64,000 nt of DNA from Alteromonas sp. M12 (GCF_037478005.1 NZ_CP144164.1:2604001-2668000), one strand, 5' to 3'. Positions 37,320 through 47,701 are shown, counted from the stretch's first letter. Numbers and translations are program-made. The notes: generated from the sequence alone by a model not told the origin.

Positions 37320-37621
37320 GGTCTGTTGCAGTATCACAAAAATTAGGGTGATCACTGAGGTTTTTGCAAACAGTGGAAGGTTCGGCGTATTACTAATCAA
37401 CTACAAAAATAACAATTGGAAGAAAATCCAATGACATTGCTTTTGCTGAGATAAGTGCATTTTGTCGTACTTTAAAGCGATACACTAACGAATCGGCTTG
37501 AGATTATAGAGCTAATACAAATCAAAAATCATTAGGTTAATTTCGCTTACTCGCAAAACTTCGTCAGTGGCGATATAAAACAAAGCTTGATGTTTGTGCT
37601 GTAACTTATGTTTTACTAGTA
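37320..37621. other. Intergenic region with possible mobile-element debris
   Basis: The stretch starts GGTCTGTTGCAGTATCAC, which loosely recalls insertion-sequence ends. A short open run encodes DIAFAEISAFCRTLKRYTNESA before a stop. No transposase can be recognised, so this is only possible debris. Confidence 0.3.
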
Positions 37622-37933
37622 CTAATTACCGCCCTTAAAGTACATAAAAATAAACACAATCATTAAATGCCCTAAAGAAACGGATAAACCCAATAAACCA
37701 TTTTTAATCTTTGCTTTACGATAGCCTTCCAAAGACATAATAAAGCCAATAGATACGGTAATTGGATATGTAAGTATGAACAGCGTAAGGAAAACAGCAA
37801 TACCCATATCACTAGCGGTCAAGCCTTTAACCCCATGCAAAATGAGTATCACCATCATTGGCCAGATAAGAAATGACAAGCAAGCCAATCCAGAAAATAT
37901 TAATAAGATAAATGAAATTCGCCTAGCGTTCAA
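37622..37933 (-). CDS. Three-helix membrane protein of unknown function
   Basis: This 103-residue protein has hydrophobic segments at about 8-32, 45-68 and 80-98, and a basic N terminus. The start is TTG with AAGGAG 6 bases ahead. I recognise no family. It sits between the cassette outpost and selO. Confidence 0.55.
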   Translation of the reverse strand: MNARRISFILLIFSGLACLSFLIWPMMVILILHGVKGLTASDMGIAVFLTLFILTYPITVSIGFIMSLEGYRKAKIKNGLLGLSVSLGHLMIVFIFMYFKGGN

Positions 37934-38057
37934 AATGACTCCTTGTACTTTTAATCCCGTGATAGGTTACCCGACCTATAGCAAAAAAACAGTGCTCATA
38001 TTACGCAAGGCAAAATTGAAATTACCTAAAAACACCGGAACCAGTAAGGTGTTAAAG

Positions 38058-39773
38058 TTAAGAAGAACAGCTGTAGTGAGACACGCCACCCGCATCAAAA
38101 TAAACATGTGGCTTTAAGCTGTAGTACTTTTTCTCAATTTCAATCGGCTGCTGAGCATAGGGTTGTGTTAATACCTGTTGCAATTCATGAACAAGTTTGA
38201 AATTCCCGACACTTGCTTGCTGATATGCTGGCACGACTAGCCATTCTCGCCATGTGTATTTAGGATTAACTTGCTGCATTATTTGCGCTGTTTTTTGCAA
38301 ACCATCCTCAGCATTATCAATTAAACTTCGCCAGCTATGCAGCCATTTTTCCCATTGTGCTGTTAATGCGCCCGATGGAGCATTGTAGAAACTTTTACTT
38401 AAGCTAGAAATATCGTCAGGGATAGCTGAAAGCTCCCGAAAAAAGATAGTGTAGTCAACAGAGGTTTGTACCATCAGCGAGATCAGTTGATTGAATAATT
38501 CAGGGTCAAAAGACGACAAGCCAAGTTTAGACGCCCACATCGTATTGGTTTTTTCTTGCATGACTGAAGCGAACTCAAGATTTACCTGATTCAATGAAGC
38601 CATTGCCGAAGCCGATGATACGAGCAAAGGCTGCAAGGCTTTGCAAAACATATTGAAATTGGTCTGTGCTGCGGCCCCCTGATTGAAAAAGGAAAAATGT
38701 TGTCCGCCCCCCGTCCAGGGTTGGTAATAAGGTTCAAACCTCTCAACAAAGCCAAAAGGACCATAATCGAGTGTATAACCACCGCAAGCACAATTATCAC
38801 TATTAAAATTTCCTTGGCAGTAGCCAACGCGCAACCAGTGACAAATCAGCGAAGTTAATCGCTCGCGAAATGCTACGGCTAATTGCACAATTTGATCTGC
38901 AATTGCTAATTCACGATTGACCTCATCTGCATATTCTCGCTCAATCAAATGCACCGCAATCATCTCTAACTCTTTAAGTGCGTCTGGATATTGATTAACC
39001 CGCGCTCGACGAGCAAAGAGTTCAAGTTGGCCAACACGTAAAAACGAAGGAGCTACCCGGGTTGAAATCGCCACAGGGTTAGAGACTGTCATATCTGGGT
39101 TGGTGGAATACGAACCTTGCGAATACCAAGGGCGACTTACCTGCTCTGATTGCGAAACGAACAGGCATAAAGATCGAGACGTAGGCACACCCAAGGCATG
39201 CATATGTTCTTGCGCTAAAAATTCCCTAACACTTGAACGCAATACGGCACGGCCATCACCACCGCGGCAATAAGGCGTGCGTCCCCCACCTTTTAACTGC
39301 ATCTCCCAACGTTTACCATTAATAACAGCTTCAAGAACAGAAACCGCACGGCCATCACCATAACCGTTACCCGTTTGAAAAGGGCATTGCTGAATGTATT
39401 CAGTACCGTAAATTGACAATGCGTAGCCCGTGGCCCAGCCAACTGGACGCATTGGCGAAGGTACAGCGGATATGTCGCCAGAAAATAATCGAGTAAACGC
39501 CTCTGTGTGCGCTAGGCTGTCATCAAAACCTAATTCAGCGAAGAATGCTTCACTGTGGGCAACATATAGAGGATCATCAATGAGTGTGGGCTTTACAGGA
39601 ACATAATGCCCAGAAAACACTTGTCTAGGCTGATAATCATCGCCTGTTTGAGTGGCATCAGGGTCGCAATTAAGATTATCAACTAAGGAGTAGTCGCTTA
39701 ACTTAGCCAAATCTTCTAGAGTCTTTACACTTACTGGAACATCCGTAATTGGTCGCTTAGCCATGGAATTCAA
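38058..39773 (-). CDS. selO: Protein adenylyltransferase SelO (YdiU)
   Basis: SelO is a pseudokinase-fold enzyme that transfers AMP from ATP to Ser, Thr or Tyr of target proteins and is linked to redox stress. The 571-residue protein shows [24 protein letters not shown], the ATP-binding [29 protein letters not shown] region and [19 protein letters not shown] with the metal-binding D-Y-G-P-F motif. It ends HYSCSS, the Cys version of the selenocysteine C terminus. ATG at 39764 is an alternative start. Confidence 0.92.
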   Translation of the reverse strand: MNSMAKRPITDVPVSVKTLEDLAKLSDYSLVDNLNCDPDATQTGDDYQPRQVFSGHYVPVKPTLIDDPLYVAHSEAFFAELGFDDSLAHTEAFTRLFSGDISAVPSPMRPVGWATGYALSIYGTEYIQQCPFQTGNGYGDGRAVSVLEAVINGKRWEMQLKGGGRTPYCRGGDGRAVLRSSVREFLAQEHMHALGVPTSRSLCLFVSQSEQVSRPWYSQGSYSTNPDMTVSNPVAISTRVAPSFLRVGQLELFARRARVNQYPDALKELEMIAVHLIEREYADEVNRELAIADQIVQLAVAFRERLTSLICHWLRVGYCQGNFNSDNCACGGYTLDYGPFGFVERFEPYYQPWTGGGQHFSFFNQGAAAQTNFNMFCKALQPLLVSSASAMASLNQVNLEFASVMQEKTNTMWASKLGLSSFDPELFNQLISLMVQTSVDYTIFFRELSAIPDDISSLSKSFYNAPSGALTAQWEKWLHSWRSLIDNAEDGLQKTAQIMQQVNPKYTWREWLVVPAYQQASVGNFKLVHELQQVLTQPYAQQPIEIEKKYYSLKPHVYFDAGGVSHYSCSS

Positions 39774-39922
39774 GCACCCTTTTTCAAATCAAATTCATAA
39801 AAGACAGTATATTGCATTTAGATTCGTCATTCTTATGATTTTAATTCGTCTACACCTCATACCTAAAAGAACTCACTGTGACCTCCATTTTAGAAAGTTA
39901 CCTAAGCAATTGAACTTGGCTA

Positions 39923-40048
39923 GAGGCTGGCTTCTTTAGTTTACTTTTCTTAGCTGTTGAAGAAAAGTAAATTGAGCCTCATGGGTGAGGCTTGAAAAAC
40001 GTCATGGATGACGGTGAGCGACGCGAATTAAAAGCAAACCCCGTGCAT
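39923..40048 (+). repeat. Direct repeat copy 1, multi-hairpin element
   Basis: About 125 bp is repeated at 40227-40352 with few differences. It contains TTTACTTTTCTT-loop-AAGAAAAGTAAA (perfect 12-bp stem), AGCCTCATgggTGAGGCT and CGTCATggATGACG. The unit resembles the interspersed hairpin repeats of Alteromonadales. Confidence 0.85.
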
Positions 40049-40124
40049 TATAAGTAAGCTCGGTGCATGCTTTTGATCTTACGTCTCTTACAGCGACTCC
40101 AAGTTCACCGAGCAACGAAGACAA

Positions 40125-40150
40125 ATAAAGGATAAATGACATGGATGTCA
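40125..40150 (+). repeat. CATGGATG-centred hairpin between the repeat copies
   Basis: AAATGACATggATGTCATTT around 40132-40151 is a perfect 9-bp stem on the same CATGGATG centre as the flanking repeats, suggesting a related but separate unit. Confidence 0.6.
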
Positions 40151-40226
40151 TTTGAGCAATGCCTTGTCGGGAACAAATCATTGCGGCCTTTAATTGGCGA
40201 GTCGCGCAGGTATCAGAACTTGGCGG

Positions 40227-40352
40227 GAGCGCGGCTTCTTTTGTTTACTTTTCTTAGCTGTTGAAGAAAAGTAAATTGAGCCTCATGGATGAGGCTTGAA
40301 AAACGTCATGGATTACGGTGAGCGACGCGAATTAAAAGTAAACCCCGCGCAT
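40227..40352 (+). repeat. Direct repeat copy 2, multi-hairpin element
   Basis: This is the second copy, 304 bp from the first. Differences include gggtgagg to ggatgagg, which makes the middle hairpin perfect, and ggatgacg to ggattacg, which breaks the third. It ends 13 bp from the end of the RhlE-like gene and its hairpin may terminate transcription from that gene. Confidence 0.85.
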
Positions 40353-40364
40353 AAAACCCCCCAT

Positions 40365-41597
40365 TCACCTACGCTTTCTACCCGTTTTAATACCAAGGGC
40401 TTTGTTTCTGGCTTGTTGTTTTTGTTTACCTTTACTGCTTCGTTGCTCTTTCAGGTTTTGTTTTGTCAAATCAGGCTCATATCCTGGTAGCCACTGTGAC
40501 AACAAAACAGTGTTCAGTACTTTTTCAACCGCCTCTAATAAATATTGTTCGTTTGGACTCATCAGCGATATGGCTAGACCGCTATTACCTGCTCGACCTG
40601 TACGACCAATGCGGTGAATGTAATCTTCAGCAACAAAAGGTAATTCGTAGTTGATGACGTATTTCAAATCGATAATATCAATGCCCCGCGCCGCCACGTC
40701 GGTTGCCACTAGAGCGCGCACTTTTCCTTGTTTAAACTCAGATAATGCTCTCTCTCTAGCACCCTGTGATTTATCCCCGTGAATAGATTCGGTTTTAATG
40801 CCGTCTTTACATATTTCTTTAGCTAAAGCATCTGCTGTTTGTTTAGTGCGCGTAAAAATAAGCACTTGTTGCCAATTTTTTGAACCAATCAAAAAAGAGG
40901 TGAGTTCGCGTTTACGATTTTTATCAACTGTGTAAACTAACTGTTCAACTTGGGTGGCAGCGGCGTTACGCTCACTCACTTCGATCAATTCAGGGTTGTT
41001 AAGTAAGGTTTTACTTAATTTGAATAGTGCATCGTCAAAAGTAGCTGAAAATAGTAAGGTTTGCCGTTGTTCTGGAATTCGCTTTAAAATTCGATTGATT
41101 TCGTCTTTAAACCCCAAATCTAACATTCGATCTGCTTCATCAAAGACAATGAACTGAAGTTGGCCTACATCAACACTACCTTTGGCAATATGGTCTAGTA
41201 ATCGCCCAGGAGTGGCCACTAAAACGTCAACTCCTTGTTCAATCGTCGCGACTTGGGGGTTAATACTGACCCCGCCGTAAGCAACTGCTACCCTAAGTTG
41301 GGTATACAATGCATAGCTAACGAGACTTTCAAATACTTGCTGGGCGAGTTCGCGAGTCGGAGTCAATATCAAAGCGCGGATAGGCCTAGGTTCATCGCAG
41401 TGTTGCATCAACTGTTGTAAAATAGGTAACGAAAAAGCGGCGGTTTTACCGGTCCCAGTCTGCGCACCGGCCATAACATCTTTGCCGGCCAAAATCACAG
41501 GGATCGCTTGTGCTTGAATAGGTGTTGGACTCTCATACCCCAATGCCGTAACAGCATCAGTAAGAGATTCATCTAAATCTAATGAAGAAAAAAGCAT
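40365..41597 (-). CDS. DEAD-box RNA helicase, RhlE-like
   Basis: This 410-residue ATP-dependent RNA helicase has the Q motif (GYESPTPIQAQAIP), Walker A AQTGTGKTAAF, VFDEADRMLDLGF (DEAD), SAT, and helicase C motifs VATDVAARGID and HRIGRTGRAG. A short basic tail (KGKQKQQARNKALGIKTGRKRR) follows. It is closest to RhlE/RhlB-type helicases that act in RNA decay or ribosome assembly. The gene is chromosomal in character, unlike its cassette-like surroundings. Confidence 0.9.
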   Translation of the reverse strand: MLFSSLDLDESLTDAVTALGYESPTPIQAQAIPVILAGKDVMAGAQTGTGKTAAFSLPILQQLMQHCDEPRPIRALILTPTRELAQQVFESLVSYALYTQLRVAVAYGGVSINPQVATIEQGVDVLVATPGRLLDHIAKGSVDVGQLQFIVFDEADRMLDLGFKDEINRILKRIPEQRQTLLFSATFDDALFKLSKTLLNNPELIEVSERNAAATQVEQLVYTVDKNRKRELTSFLIGSKNWQQVLIFTRTKQTADALAKEICKDGIKTESIHGDKSQGARERALSEFKQGKVRALVATDVAARGIDIIDLKYVINYELPFVAEDYIHRIGRTGRAGNSGLAISLMSPNEQYLLEAVEKVLNTVLLSQWLPGYEPDLTKQNLKEQRSSKGKQKQQARNKALGIKTGRKRR

Positions 41598-41998
41598 TTG
41601 TTATTAACAATGTTTGATTATTTGTTTTCTTTATACCATCCCTACCCTATATGCCAAACTTTTCGACCAAATATTAATAGCACTTCCTGTAATTCAATAT
41701 AGTTTTAGGCAATCGTTACTCTATTCATATCCGAAAAAAAACATAATCGTCAATATAAATGCCCTTCGTACATTAAAATCACTAATATCTTCTGTAACTC
41801 ATTGTTTTATTTTAGTATGTTAACAATATGATTTAATAAGGTAGTCTCGTTGAATCAATTGGCAGAGTGGTTCAAACAGGTGTTATTGTTAATTAAAGTA
41901 ACCGCCCTTTCACTTTACATATTAAAATCTGCAGCTAATGAACTAGCCTAAAAGCATGATATGTAAACAAAAAAACTAAGTACAGGAAGGTATCAACT
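41598..41998. other. Intergenic promoter region
   Basis: These 401 AT-rich bp between two divergent genes (helicase and signalling protein) must hold both promoters. AGGAAGG lies 8 bases before the TTG start of the plus-strand gene. Nothing else is recognised. Confidence 0.5.
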
Positions 41999-44900
41999 TT
42001 GCATTTATGGATTAGCCTAGCTCTTTTTTTTGGGATAGTAGCAAATGCCTATTCTTCGAGCGCCAAGGAAGCGTTGCTATCTAAACGTACTTTAAGTACC
42101 CAAGATGGCTTATCACAAATAACCGTATACGATATTGAGCAAGATTTAGATGGCTATATTTGGCTGGCGACTCAAAAAGGAATAGACAGATTTGACGGTT
42201 ATTCTTTCGTCAACTTTGCTCAAACGGCAACGACGAAAAATGGCTTACTTTCTACTCGTATTAACGATCTTGAACTTAATCACGAGAATGGCAATTTATG
42301 GTTGGCTACCACCAGTGGATTGCATCGCTTCAATAATGCATTAGGAAAAATGGAAGATATTCTCCTCTCATCCAATCCAGGAGAGGACTATCAACGAGTC
42401 ACAGCTTTACATTTTGACCAAAATAACGATTTATGGCTCGAAGCGGACTCGAAGCTATTTACTAAAGCAAATTTATCCGAAAGCTTCAGTGAAGTTAATA
42501 TGCCCAACTCACCGGCGATGTTAACCATATATGAAATTGTATCTGATCAGCAAAATATACTGTATTTCGCTACTAATGCTGGTGTATTTAGGCTAGATAC
42601 CCGATCGCAAAAATGGCTACCCACTCTACTGAGTGATGTTTTGGTATGGTCAGTATTTATCGACTCAAACCAAAACCTTTGGGTTGGCACAAATGGTAAA
42701 GGTCTTTTTCATTATACCTTTGACGCTAATTATGAACCGGTTACAAAGCAACACTTTTCCAAAGAGCAAGGTCTTTCACATAATATCGTTAACGATATCG
42801 AACAAACAAAATCAGGTGAAGTATGGGTAGCCACTAACTCTGGCCTAAATATTTTTTCAGATGTGAAAAATGGACAAGCACTTACTCCAATCCAAACTTC
42901 AAACGCTGATTCAGACAGTAAATCGAAAATTAACAGCTTGTTCATAGATGCCTCTGATCAAGTTCTATATGGCACTTTAGTTAGCGGATTTAGTGTGGTT
43001 TCCCCCCAATCTTTACTCTTTCAAAGAGTCGCTATAGACAACAATAAAGTTATCTTTGCAGCAGAAGTAGATAATCAAGGAACACTCTGGGCGACCTCCC
43101 CTGAAGGTCTTTGGAAGATCGAAGCAAACTTAAGTTCCAGTACGTTGGTCAATTTTGAAAAAGATGACATTAATGAAGGTACGAGCAATATTTTATTAGG
43201 AACCCATTATTCAGCTGCAAATGACATGTTATGGATAGGCACACGAGTAGGATTAGCACGTCTTAACGACAGTAAAAATGGTGTATCGAGTGTTGGTTTA
43301 AATGGCATCCCTATCTACTCAATAGAAAACGACGAGCAAGGAAATCTTTATTTAGGTACGGTATCTAATGGCATGTATCACTATAACCCTAATACCTTTG
43401 AAATTATTCATCACTACGAAGCCGACAGAGTTTTAGGTATTCATGTTAGTGGACCGGATAAAGTTTGGTTAGCAACGCCGAAAGGATTAATAAAAGTCAA
43501 TCCACTTGAAAAAACCCAACTGAATTATAAACATGATAATAACAACCCTAATTCTTTACCTAGCGACTCTTTACCTGGAAATTATATTTCGTGGATATCT
43601 AGCAAATCTAACAACCAGTATTTAGTGGCTGTGAATTCTAAAGGTTTGTTTAATATGACCGAAGATGAAACAACAGGTAAATTGCACTTTACTGAGCTGT
43701 TTCCAACCAGTTCGTTAAAAGATGCTTCAATAGCCGCTATTGTAAAAGATCAGCAGAAAAATTTTTGGGTTAGCAGTATCAAAGGGATAGCTAAAATAGC
43801 AGCAGACTATTCTAGTTTAGAATTTTACGACAGTACTGATGGAACCGCTAAAGGCGGCTATTTTATTGGTGGTAAATCGATTAACTCAAACGGTCGTATC
43901 TTTTTTGCTGGTTCAGACGGTTTAACCCATTTTCACCCAGACGAAATTGTCAGGCCTAAAGTAAACCCAAGGTTAAATCTTACACATATCGATATCTTAA
44001 ATGAACATTTAGGTAGCCGCAAAATTAATACAACTAACGATCCCTTATCAACGCTCAAAGATTTGTCTTTGGCGTTAGAGGATAGTGACATAGTCGTCAC
44101 ATTTGAATTTGCTGCAACTGAATTGGTCGCCCCAGAGAAAATAAAATATGCCCATAGATTAATAGGTTTTAATTCTCTATGGCAGGAGCTAAAAAGCAAC
44201 AAACGCTCAATAACCTATACATCACTAGCTGCTGGTCATTATGTACTTGAAATAAAAGCCACGAATAGATACGGAGAATGGTTAGCAGATCATGTATCCA
44301 TGGACATAGAGGTTTCACCACCTTGGTATTTGTCAAATGTGGCTTTGATACTTTGGATAATATTGGCACTTCTGAGTATCTATTTATATGCCCGCTGGCG
44401 CTCTTACAGCCTTTATTTGCGTTCACAGCATTTAGCCAATGAAGTCACCAATAAAACACGGGATTTAGCCCTGGCTAACGACAAATTGCGTAAGTTATCT
44501 GATTTAGACCCACTGACGAATATATTTAATCGCAGAGGCTTTACCCACGCAGCCAAAAAGCAACTGGCTGAATATAATGAAAGTAGCAATAACAGTAAAA
44601 ATAACGCTAACAAAGTTTTCAGTATCGTTTTATTCGATATTGATTTTTTCAAAAATATAAATGATACATATGGCCATGACGTAGGAGATGAAGTGTTGAT
44701 TGCGATATCTCAAAAAATTCAAAACTCGTTAGGTGTTGATGACAAACTAGGCCGCTGGGGAGGCGAAGAATTTATTGCATTGATTCACACTGACAACATT
44801 GAAATTGCCTTTAAAATAGCAGAGAGAGTAAGAAGTCAGGTCGCCGATTTCACCCTCAACGGCACAGCTGAAAAAATTCAAATAACACTTTCTGGTGGTT

Positions 44901-45016
44901 TAGCTGTCGTGCAAGCCGACAACAATTTAACTCGCTGCATTAAGGAAGCCGACACCTTGCTTTTTCAAGCAAAAGAAAATGGTAGAAATCAAATTGCTTA
45001 TAAACATACAAGCTAG
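41999..45016 (+). CDS. Reg_prop / Y_Y_Y sensor diguanylate cyclase
   Basis: This 1005-residue membrane protein has an N-terminal signal or anchor. Two-component-regulator propeller repeats lie at about residues 25-680 (QDLDGYIWLATQKGIDRFDG, many D..LWLAT/GT repeats). A Y_Y_Y beta domain follows to about 765, with a transmembrane helix near 775-797 (NVALILWIILALLSIYLYA) and a short coiled linker. The C-terminal GGDEF domain (LDPLTNIFNRRGF near 833, GRWGGEEF near 919) should make cyclic di-GMP. The RxxD inhibitory site before GGEEF is missing. It probably turns a periplasmic, perhaps carbohydrate, signal into c-di-GMP. The start is TTG. Confidence 0.88.
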   Translation: MHLWISLALFFGIVANAYSSSAKEALLSKRTLSTQDGLSQITVYDIEQDLDGYIWLATQKGIDRFDGYSFVNFAQTATTKNGLLSTRINDLELNHENGNLWLATTSGLHRFNNALGKMEDILLSSNPGEDYQRVTALHFDQNNDLWLEADSKLFTKANLSESFSEVNMPNSPAMLTIYEIVSDQQNILYFATNAGVFRLDTRSQKWLPTLLSDVLVWSVFIDSNQNLWVGTNGKGLFHYTFDANYEPVTKQHFSKEQGLSHNIVNDIEQTKSGEVWVATNSGLNIFSDVKNGQALTPIQTSNADSDSKSKINSLFIDASDQVLYGTLVSGFSVVSPQSLLFQRVAIDNNKVIFAAEVDNQGTLWATSPEGLWKIEANLSSSTLVNFEKDDINEGTSNILLGTHYSAANDMLWIGTRVGLARLNDSKNGVSSVGLNGIPIYSIENDEQGNLYLGTVSNGMYHYNPNTFEIIHHYEADRVLGIHVSGPDKVWLATPKGLIKVNPLEKTQLNYKHDNNNPNSLPSDSLPGNYISWISSKSNNQYLVAVNSKGLFNMTEDETTGKLHFTELFPTSSLKDASIAAIVKDQQKNFWVSSIKGIAKIAADYSSLEFYDSTDGTAKGGYFIGGKSINSNGRIFFAGSDGLTHFHPDEIVRPKVNPRLNLTHIDILNEHLGSRKINTTNDPLSTLKDLSLALEDSDIVVTFEFAATELVAPEKIKYAHRLIGFNSLWQELKSNKRSITYTSLAAGHYVLEIKATNRYGEWLADHVSMDIEVSPPWYLSNVALILWIILALLSIYLYARWRSYSLYLRSQHLANEVTNKTRDLALANDKLRKLSDLDPLTNIFNRRGFTHAAKKQLAEYNESSNNSKNNANKVFSIVLFDIDFFKNINDTYGHDVGDEVLIAISQKIQNSLGVDDKLGRWGGEEFIALIHTDNIEIAFKIAERVRSQVADFTLNGTAEKIQITLSGGLAVVQADNNLTRCIKEADTLLFQAKENGRNQIAYKHTS

Positions 45017-45065
45017 TTTTGTAAGCGCTATAGGACGAATGTGCCTGAAATCGATGGTTTTTACA

Positions 45066-45389
45066 TTAATTAAAAGCGACTATTGACCTAAACGGCAACC
45101 TCATTAACATAGCGTAACTAGTGTATAAAATAATGCAGCCAAGTAACGTACAAAATAGGGTTTTGCTTGTGGATGAATCTGTTTTTGTTCGTGAAATTAA
45201 AAACCAGAGCATAAGTGAATACATCATTAACTCACCTACCCCTTTAAAAAATACAAACTGACTAGATGTACTACTCGTCCAGAATTGCGCAGGCATATCT
45301 GTGAGAAACAAGGTCCAAAGCAATTGATAGACAATCGCCAGCGGAATAAAACAAATACACATCGTTTTCCAAAAACTAAATAACCTCAT
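45066..45389 (-). CDS. Small integral membrane protein of unknown function
   Basis: This 107-residue protein has three hydrophobic helices (about 9-30, 48-66, 78-98) and no recognised motif. It has an ATG with a weak upstream site. It converges on the diguanylate cyclase gene. Confidence 0.5.
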   Translation of the reverse strand: MRLFSFWKTMCICFIPLAIVYQLLWTLFLTDMPAQFWTSSTSSQFVFFKGVGELMMYSLMLWFLISRTKTDSSTSKTLFCTLLGCIILYTSYAMLMRLPFRSIVAFN

Positions 45390-45471
45390 ACTTGCTCGTT
45401 AGGATTTATTATCTCAATCTCAAGTTTATCACTGTTTGCATACAAAGCCGCAGATGATTAGATAGGTTTTA

Positions 45472-45681
45472 GTGAAGGCCGCCCCCAGTGGCAGTGATGG
45501 TATTGCCACTGTCACGTGGCATCAAATTATCCTTGCTATTAATGAGTACGCTGTTATCTATGTCGCTGGCGAAGAACTAGCAAATAACTATGTAAAATTA
45601 CATTTAGTACGATATGCCAGTAACTTGCAATGTTTCGTTGTGGAAGCCCCAAAACAAGAAGTTTGTGTGCATAACCAATAA
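45472..45681 (+). CDS. Possible small protein, doubtful
   Basis: This 69-codon frame starts with GTG and has two C-terminal Cys. It lacks a good ribosome site, and an inverted repeat (AGTGGCA...TGCCACT) overlaps its start. It fills most of a 350-bp gap. No family recognised. Confidence 0.28.
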   Translation: MKAAPSGSDGIATVTWHQIILAINEYAVIYVAGEELANNYVKLHLVRYASNLQCFVVEAPKQEVCVHNQ

Positions 45682-45741
45682 CTTAATACTAAACTGGGTT
45701 AATTAATCCCAAACCTTAACTACCACTAAAAGGTATTTAGA

Positions 45742-46272
45742 GTGACACAGCATCCATCAACTGAAAATTTAACTAACTATTGTTTTCCTTGGAGTGATTC
45801 ACTTTGCGCTCCTATGCCACAATGGCAACTGTGGTTGGCGATAATAGCAGCGGTTATCGCTGTTGCCGCTATTTCCGTTCCCATAATATTTTCTATTTTG
45901 CGCGAAAAACAAACGAATAAAAACAAAGAACGTAATGCCGCACCGACTTTTCAAACGGTTGCTCATTACATAGACCGTGCTTGTGCCTATGCTGAAGTGG
46001 GCGATCGCAAAACGAGAATGGATATTAGTTTAGAAAAGTTAAATCGAGTGAGAAATGATTTAAATAAAATTACGTGTTTAGAAGCACCTAGCCCTGAAGT
46101 AGCAAGAGCGATTAATTGTTTAAATATTGCCATTGGAAGAGCTATGTCAGGATTACAGCAATGGATGATAAATGACGAGCAAAAGAGCAAGTGGGGGCTT
46201 GAGGATCTTCAAAGGGCACGTGCGCTTAGTGAAGAAGCGCTGGAGATACTTGGCATTCCCAAAAAGAGATAA
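45742..46272 (+). CDS. Membrane-anchored protein of unknown function
   Basis: This 176-residue protein starts from GTG. One transmembrane helix (LWLAIIAAVIAVAAISVPIIF, about residues 30-50) is followed by a helical cytoplasmic or periplasmic domain of repeated leucine-rich helices. No family recognised. A strong hairpin follows it 130 bp downstream. Confidence 0.55.
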   Translation: MTQHPSTENLTNYCFPWSDSLCAPMPQWQLWLAIIAAVIAVAAISVPIIFSILREKQTNKNKERNAAPTFQTVAHYIDRACAYAEVGDRKTRMDISLEKLNRVRNDLNKITCLEAPSPEVARAINCLNIAIGRAMSGLQQWMINDEQKSKWGLEDLQRARALSEEALEILGIPKKR

Positions 46273-46402
46273 ATAACAGTCTAGCGAGTTCTAAAGGATT
46301 CATTGCTCTTGTAACAGATTGAGCATGTAACAGATTCTGTGTAACTGCCATTTAGTTAATGTGCTTTGCGAAGCGCTCCTCAAACTGGATAATAAAACGA
46401 CT

Positions 46403-46430
46403 CAGCGCCACTCCTTTAGAAGTGGCGCTG
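46403..46430. terminator. Hairpin terminator
   Basis: CAGCGCCACT and AGTGGCGCTG form a perfect 10-bp stem with an 8-base loop between two converging genes. It lacks a clear T run on either side but is placed as a bidirectional terminator would be. Confidence 0.65.
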
Positions 46431-46482
46431 GTTACAGCATTCCTCGTGCTTAGTTTGCTCTTATGTTAACTATTTCTCGACG

Positions 46483-46836
46483 TTATTCTTCTAAAATAAC
46501 TTCGAAGCCGCCATATATTAAACGCTTGCCATCAAAAGGCATTGGGTTTTGCTCTGGGTCCATCCTAGGGTCGTTCATAATTGCTTCCCAACCGGCATCA
46601 CGAACTTCCTTTGTTGGCCATACAACAGATGAAAACACGACAGTTTCATCTTTGCTACACTTCACTGCAATTGGGAAGGATGTAATATCACCATCAGGAA
46701 CGTTATCTCCCCAACTTTCAGTAATTTTCAATGCTCCGTGATCTTTGAAAACGAGCGCAGATAACTTCGCATGTTCAATATATTTTTCTTTATTTACAGT
46801 TGGTACAGCGGCAACAAACCCATCGACATAAGACAT
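46483..46836 (-). CDS. DUF1428 family protein
   Basis: This 117-residue protein has the complete DUF1428 (PF07237) pattern: MSYVDGFVAAVPTVNKE, ALKITESWGDNVPDG and the C-terminal FDGKRLIYGGFEVIL. The fold is dimeric alpha/beta like EthD/YciI-type domains; function unknown. An ATG without a strong ribosome site starts it. Confidence 0.85.
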   Translation of the reverse strand: MSYVDGFVAAVPTVNKEKYIEHAKLSALVFKDHGALKITESWGDNVPDGDITSFPIAVKCSKDETVVFSSVVWPTKEVRDAGWEAIMNDPRMDPEQNPMPFDGKRLIYGGFEVILEE

Positions 46837-47041
46837 ATATTATTCCTTGTATACTTTATAGGTTGAAAATTTACATAACGAGCCTGTAGAAAAAAGGTAA
46901 TTTTGTTTGTGCATTTCCTACTTCTCTGTTTATTTTTTAACTTTATCTACTTTGCCTTGAACATCTAGATTTTTCAATTCTATAAATATGAATTGGGGTT
47001 AATTTTACACTCGCCTGCTTTATCATTTTTAGGGATTGATT

Positions 47042-47701
47042 TTAGCGAACTTGCGCAGGGCTATTGGAGCGCATAAGCATTGCCACACCTAACCAAGAGA
47101 ACCATAATATTTGGCTCAAACCAAATATTTCTGTCAGTACTTCTGCAGGATAAATAGTGAGAATACCAACAGTACCAATAAATAAACCAAAGCAATTTAA
47201 TAATTTAGGTAGTTCACCAGTTTTTAAACCTGCAATACTCAATAACAGAACCCATAATCCTCCTACGACTTCGTTACCTCCCCCTAACCCTTCAACTACG
47301 GTATTAATAACAACCCAAAGCGTCATTGCTTGCTCTGGGTTTTTAGCTGACAAATCAATTACAGCCCCTAATCCTACGTTTGCAATCATTCCACTTGCTA
47401 TGACAAGGCCAACCCAAATAATACCGAAAGCTGTGGCTATTTGTGATAAAACAGGGACTTTAGTGTGCATCCGTTGATGGATTGCTAAAACTAATACAGC
47501 CAGAAAAACACCAAAGACAACATACATAGCTAAATTAACTACCGATAAAACCACTTGATTATTCGTTAGAAAGATAAACTTCTGTGTATCATCTGAACTG
47601 ACTGGGTAATCCCAAAACGCGCCATAAAAAATAAAAGCTGATATGTAAATAGCAGCCTCAAAAAGTGCTGCAACGCCCGCCAATTTTTGTAATTTATTCA
47701 C
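47042..47701 (-). CDS. DUF4386-like integral membrane protein
   Basis: This 219-residue protein has about six transmembrane helices and the DUF4386 layout (AGVAALFEAAIYISAF, NLAMYVVFGVFLAVLVLAI, VVEGLGGGNEVVGGLWVLLL). Function unknown. GTG start. It lies 205 bp from the DUF1428 gene and could be a former cassette, but no attC is evident on its 3' side. Confidence 0.7.
   Translation of the reverse strand: MNKLQKLAGVAALFEAAIYISAFIFYGAFWDYPVSSDDTQKFIFLTNNQVVLSVVNLAMYVVFGVFLAVLVLAIHQRMHTKVPVLSQIATAFGIIWVGLVIASGMIANVGLGAVIDLSAKNPEQAMTLWVVINTVVEGLGGGNEVVGGLWVLLLSIAGLKTGELPKLLNCFGLFIGTVGILTIYPAEVLTEIFGLSQILWFSWLGVAMLMRSNSPAQVR

Noticed and set aside
37320..37621. Possible insertion-sequence end (GGTCTGTTGCAGT)
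   Set aside because: No matching inverted end, target duplication or transposase. Noted only as possible debris.
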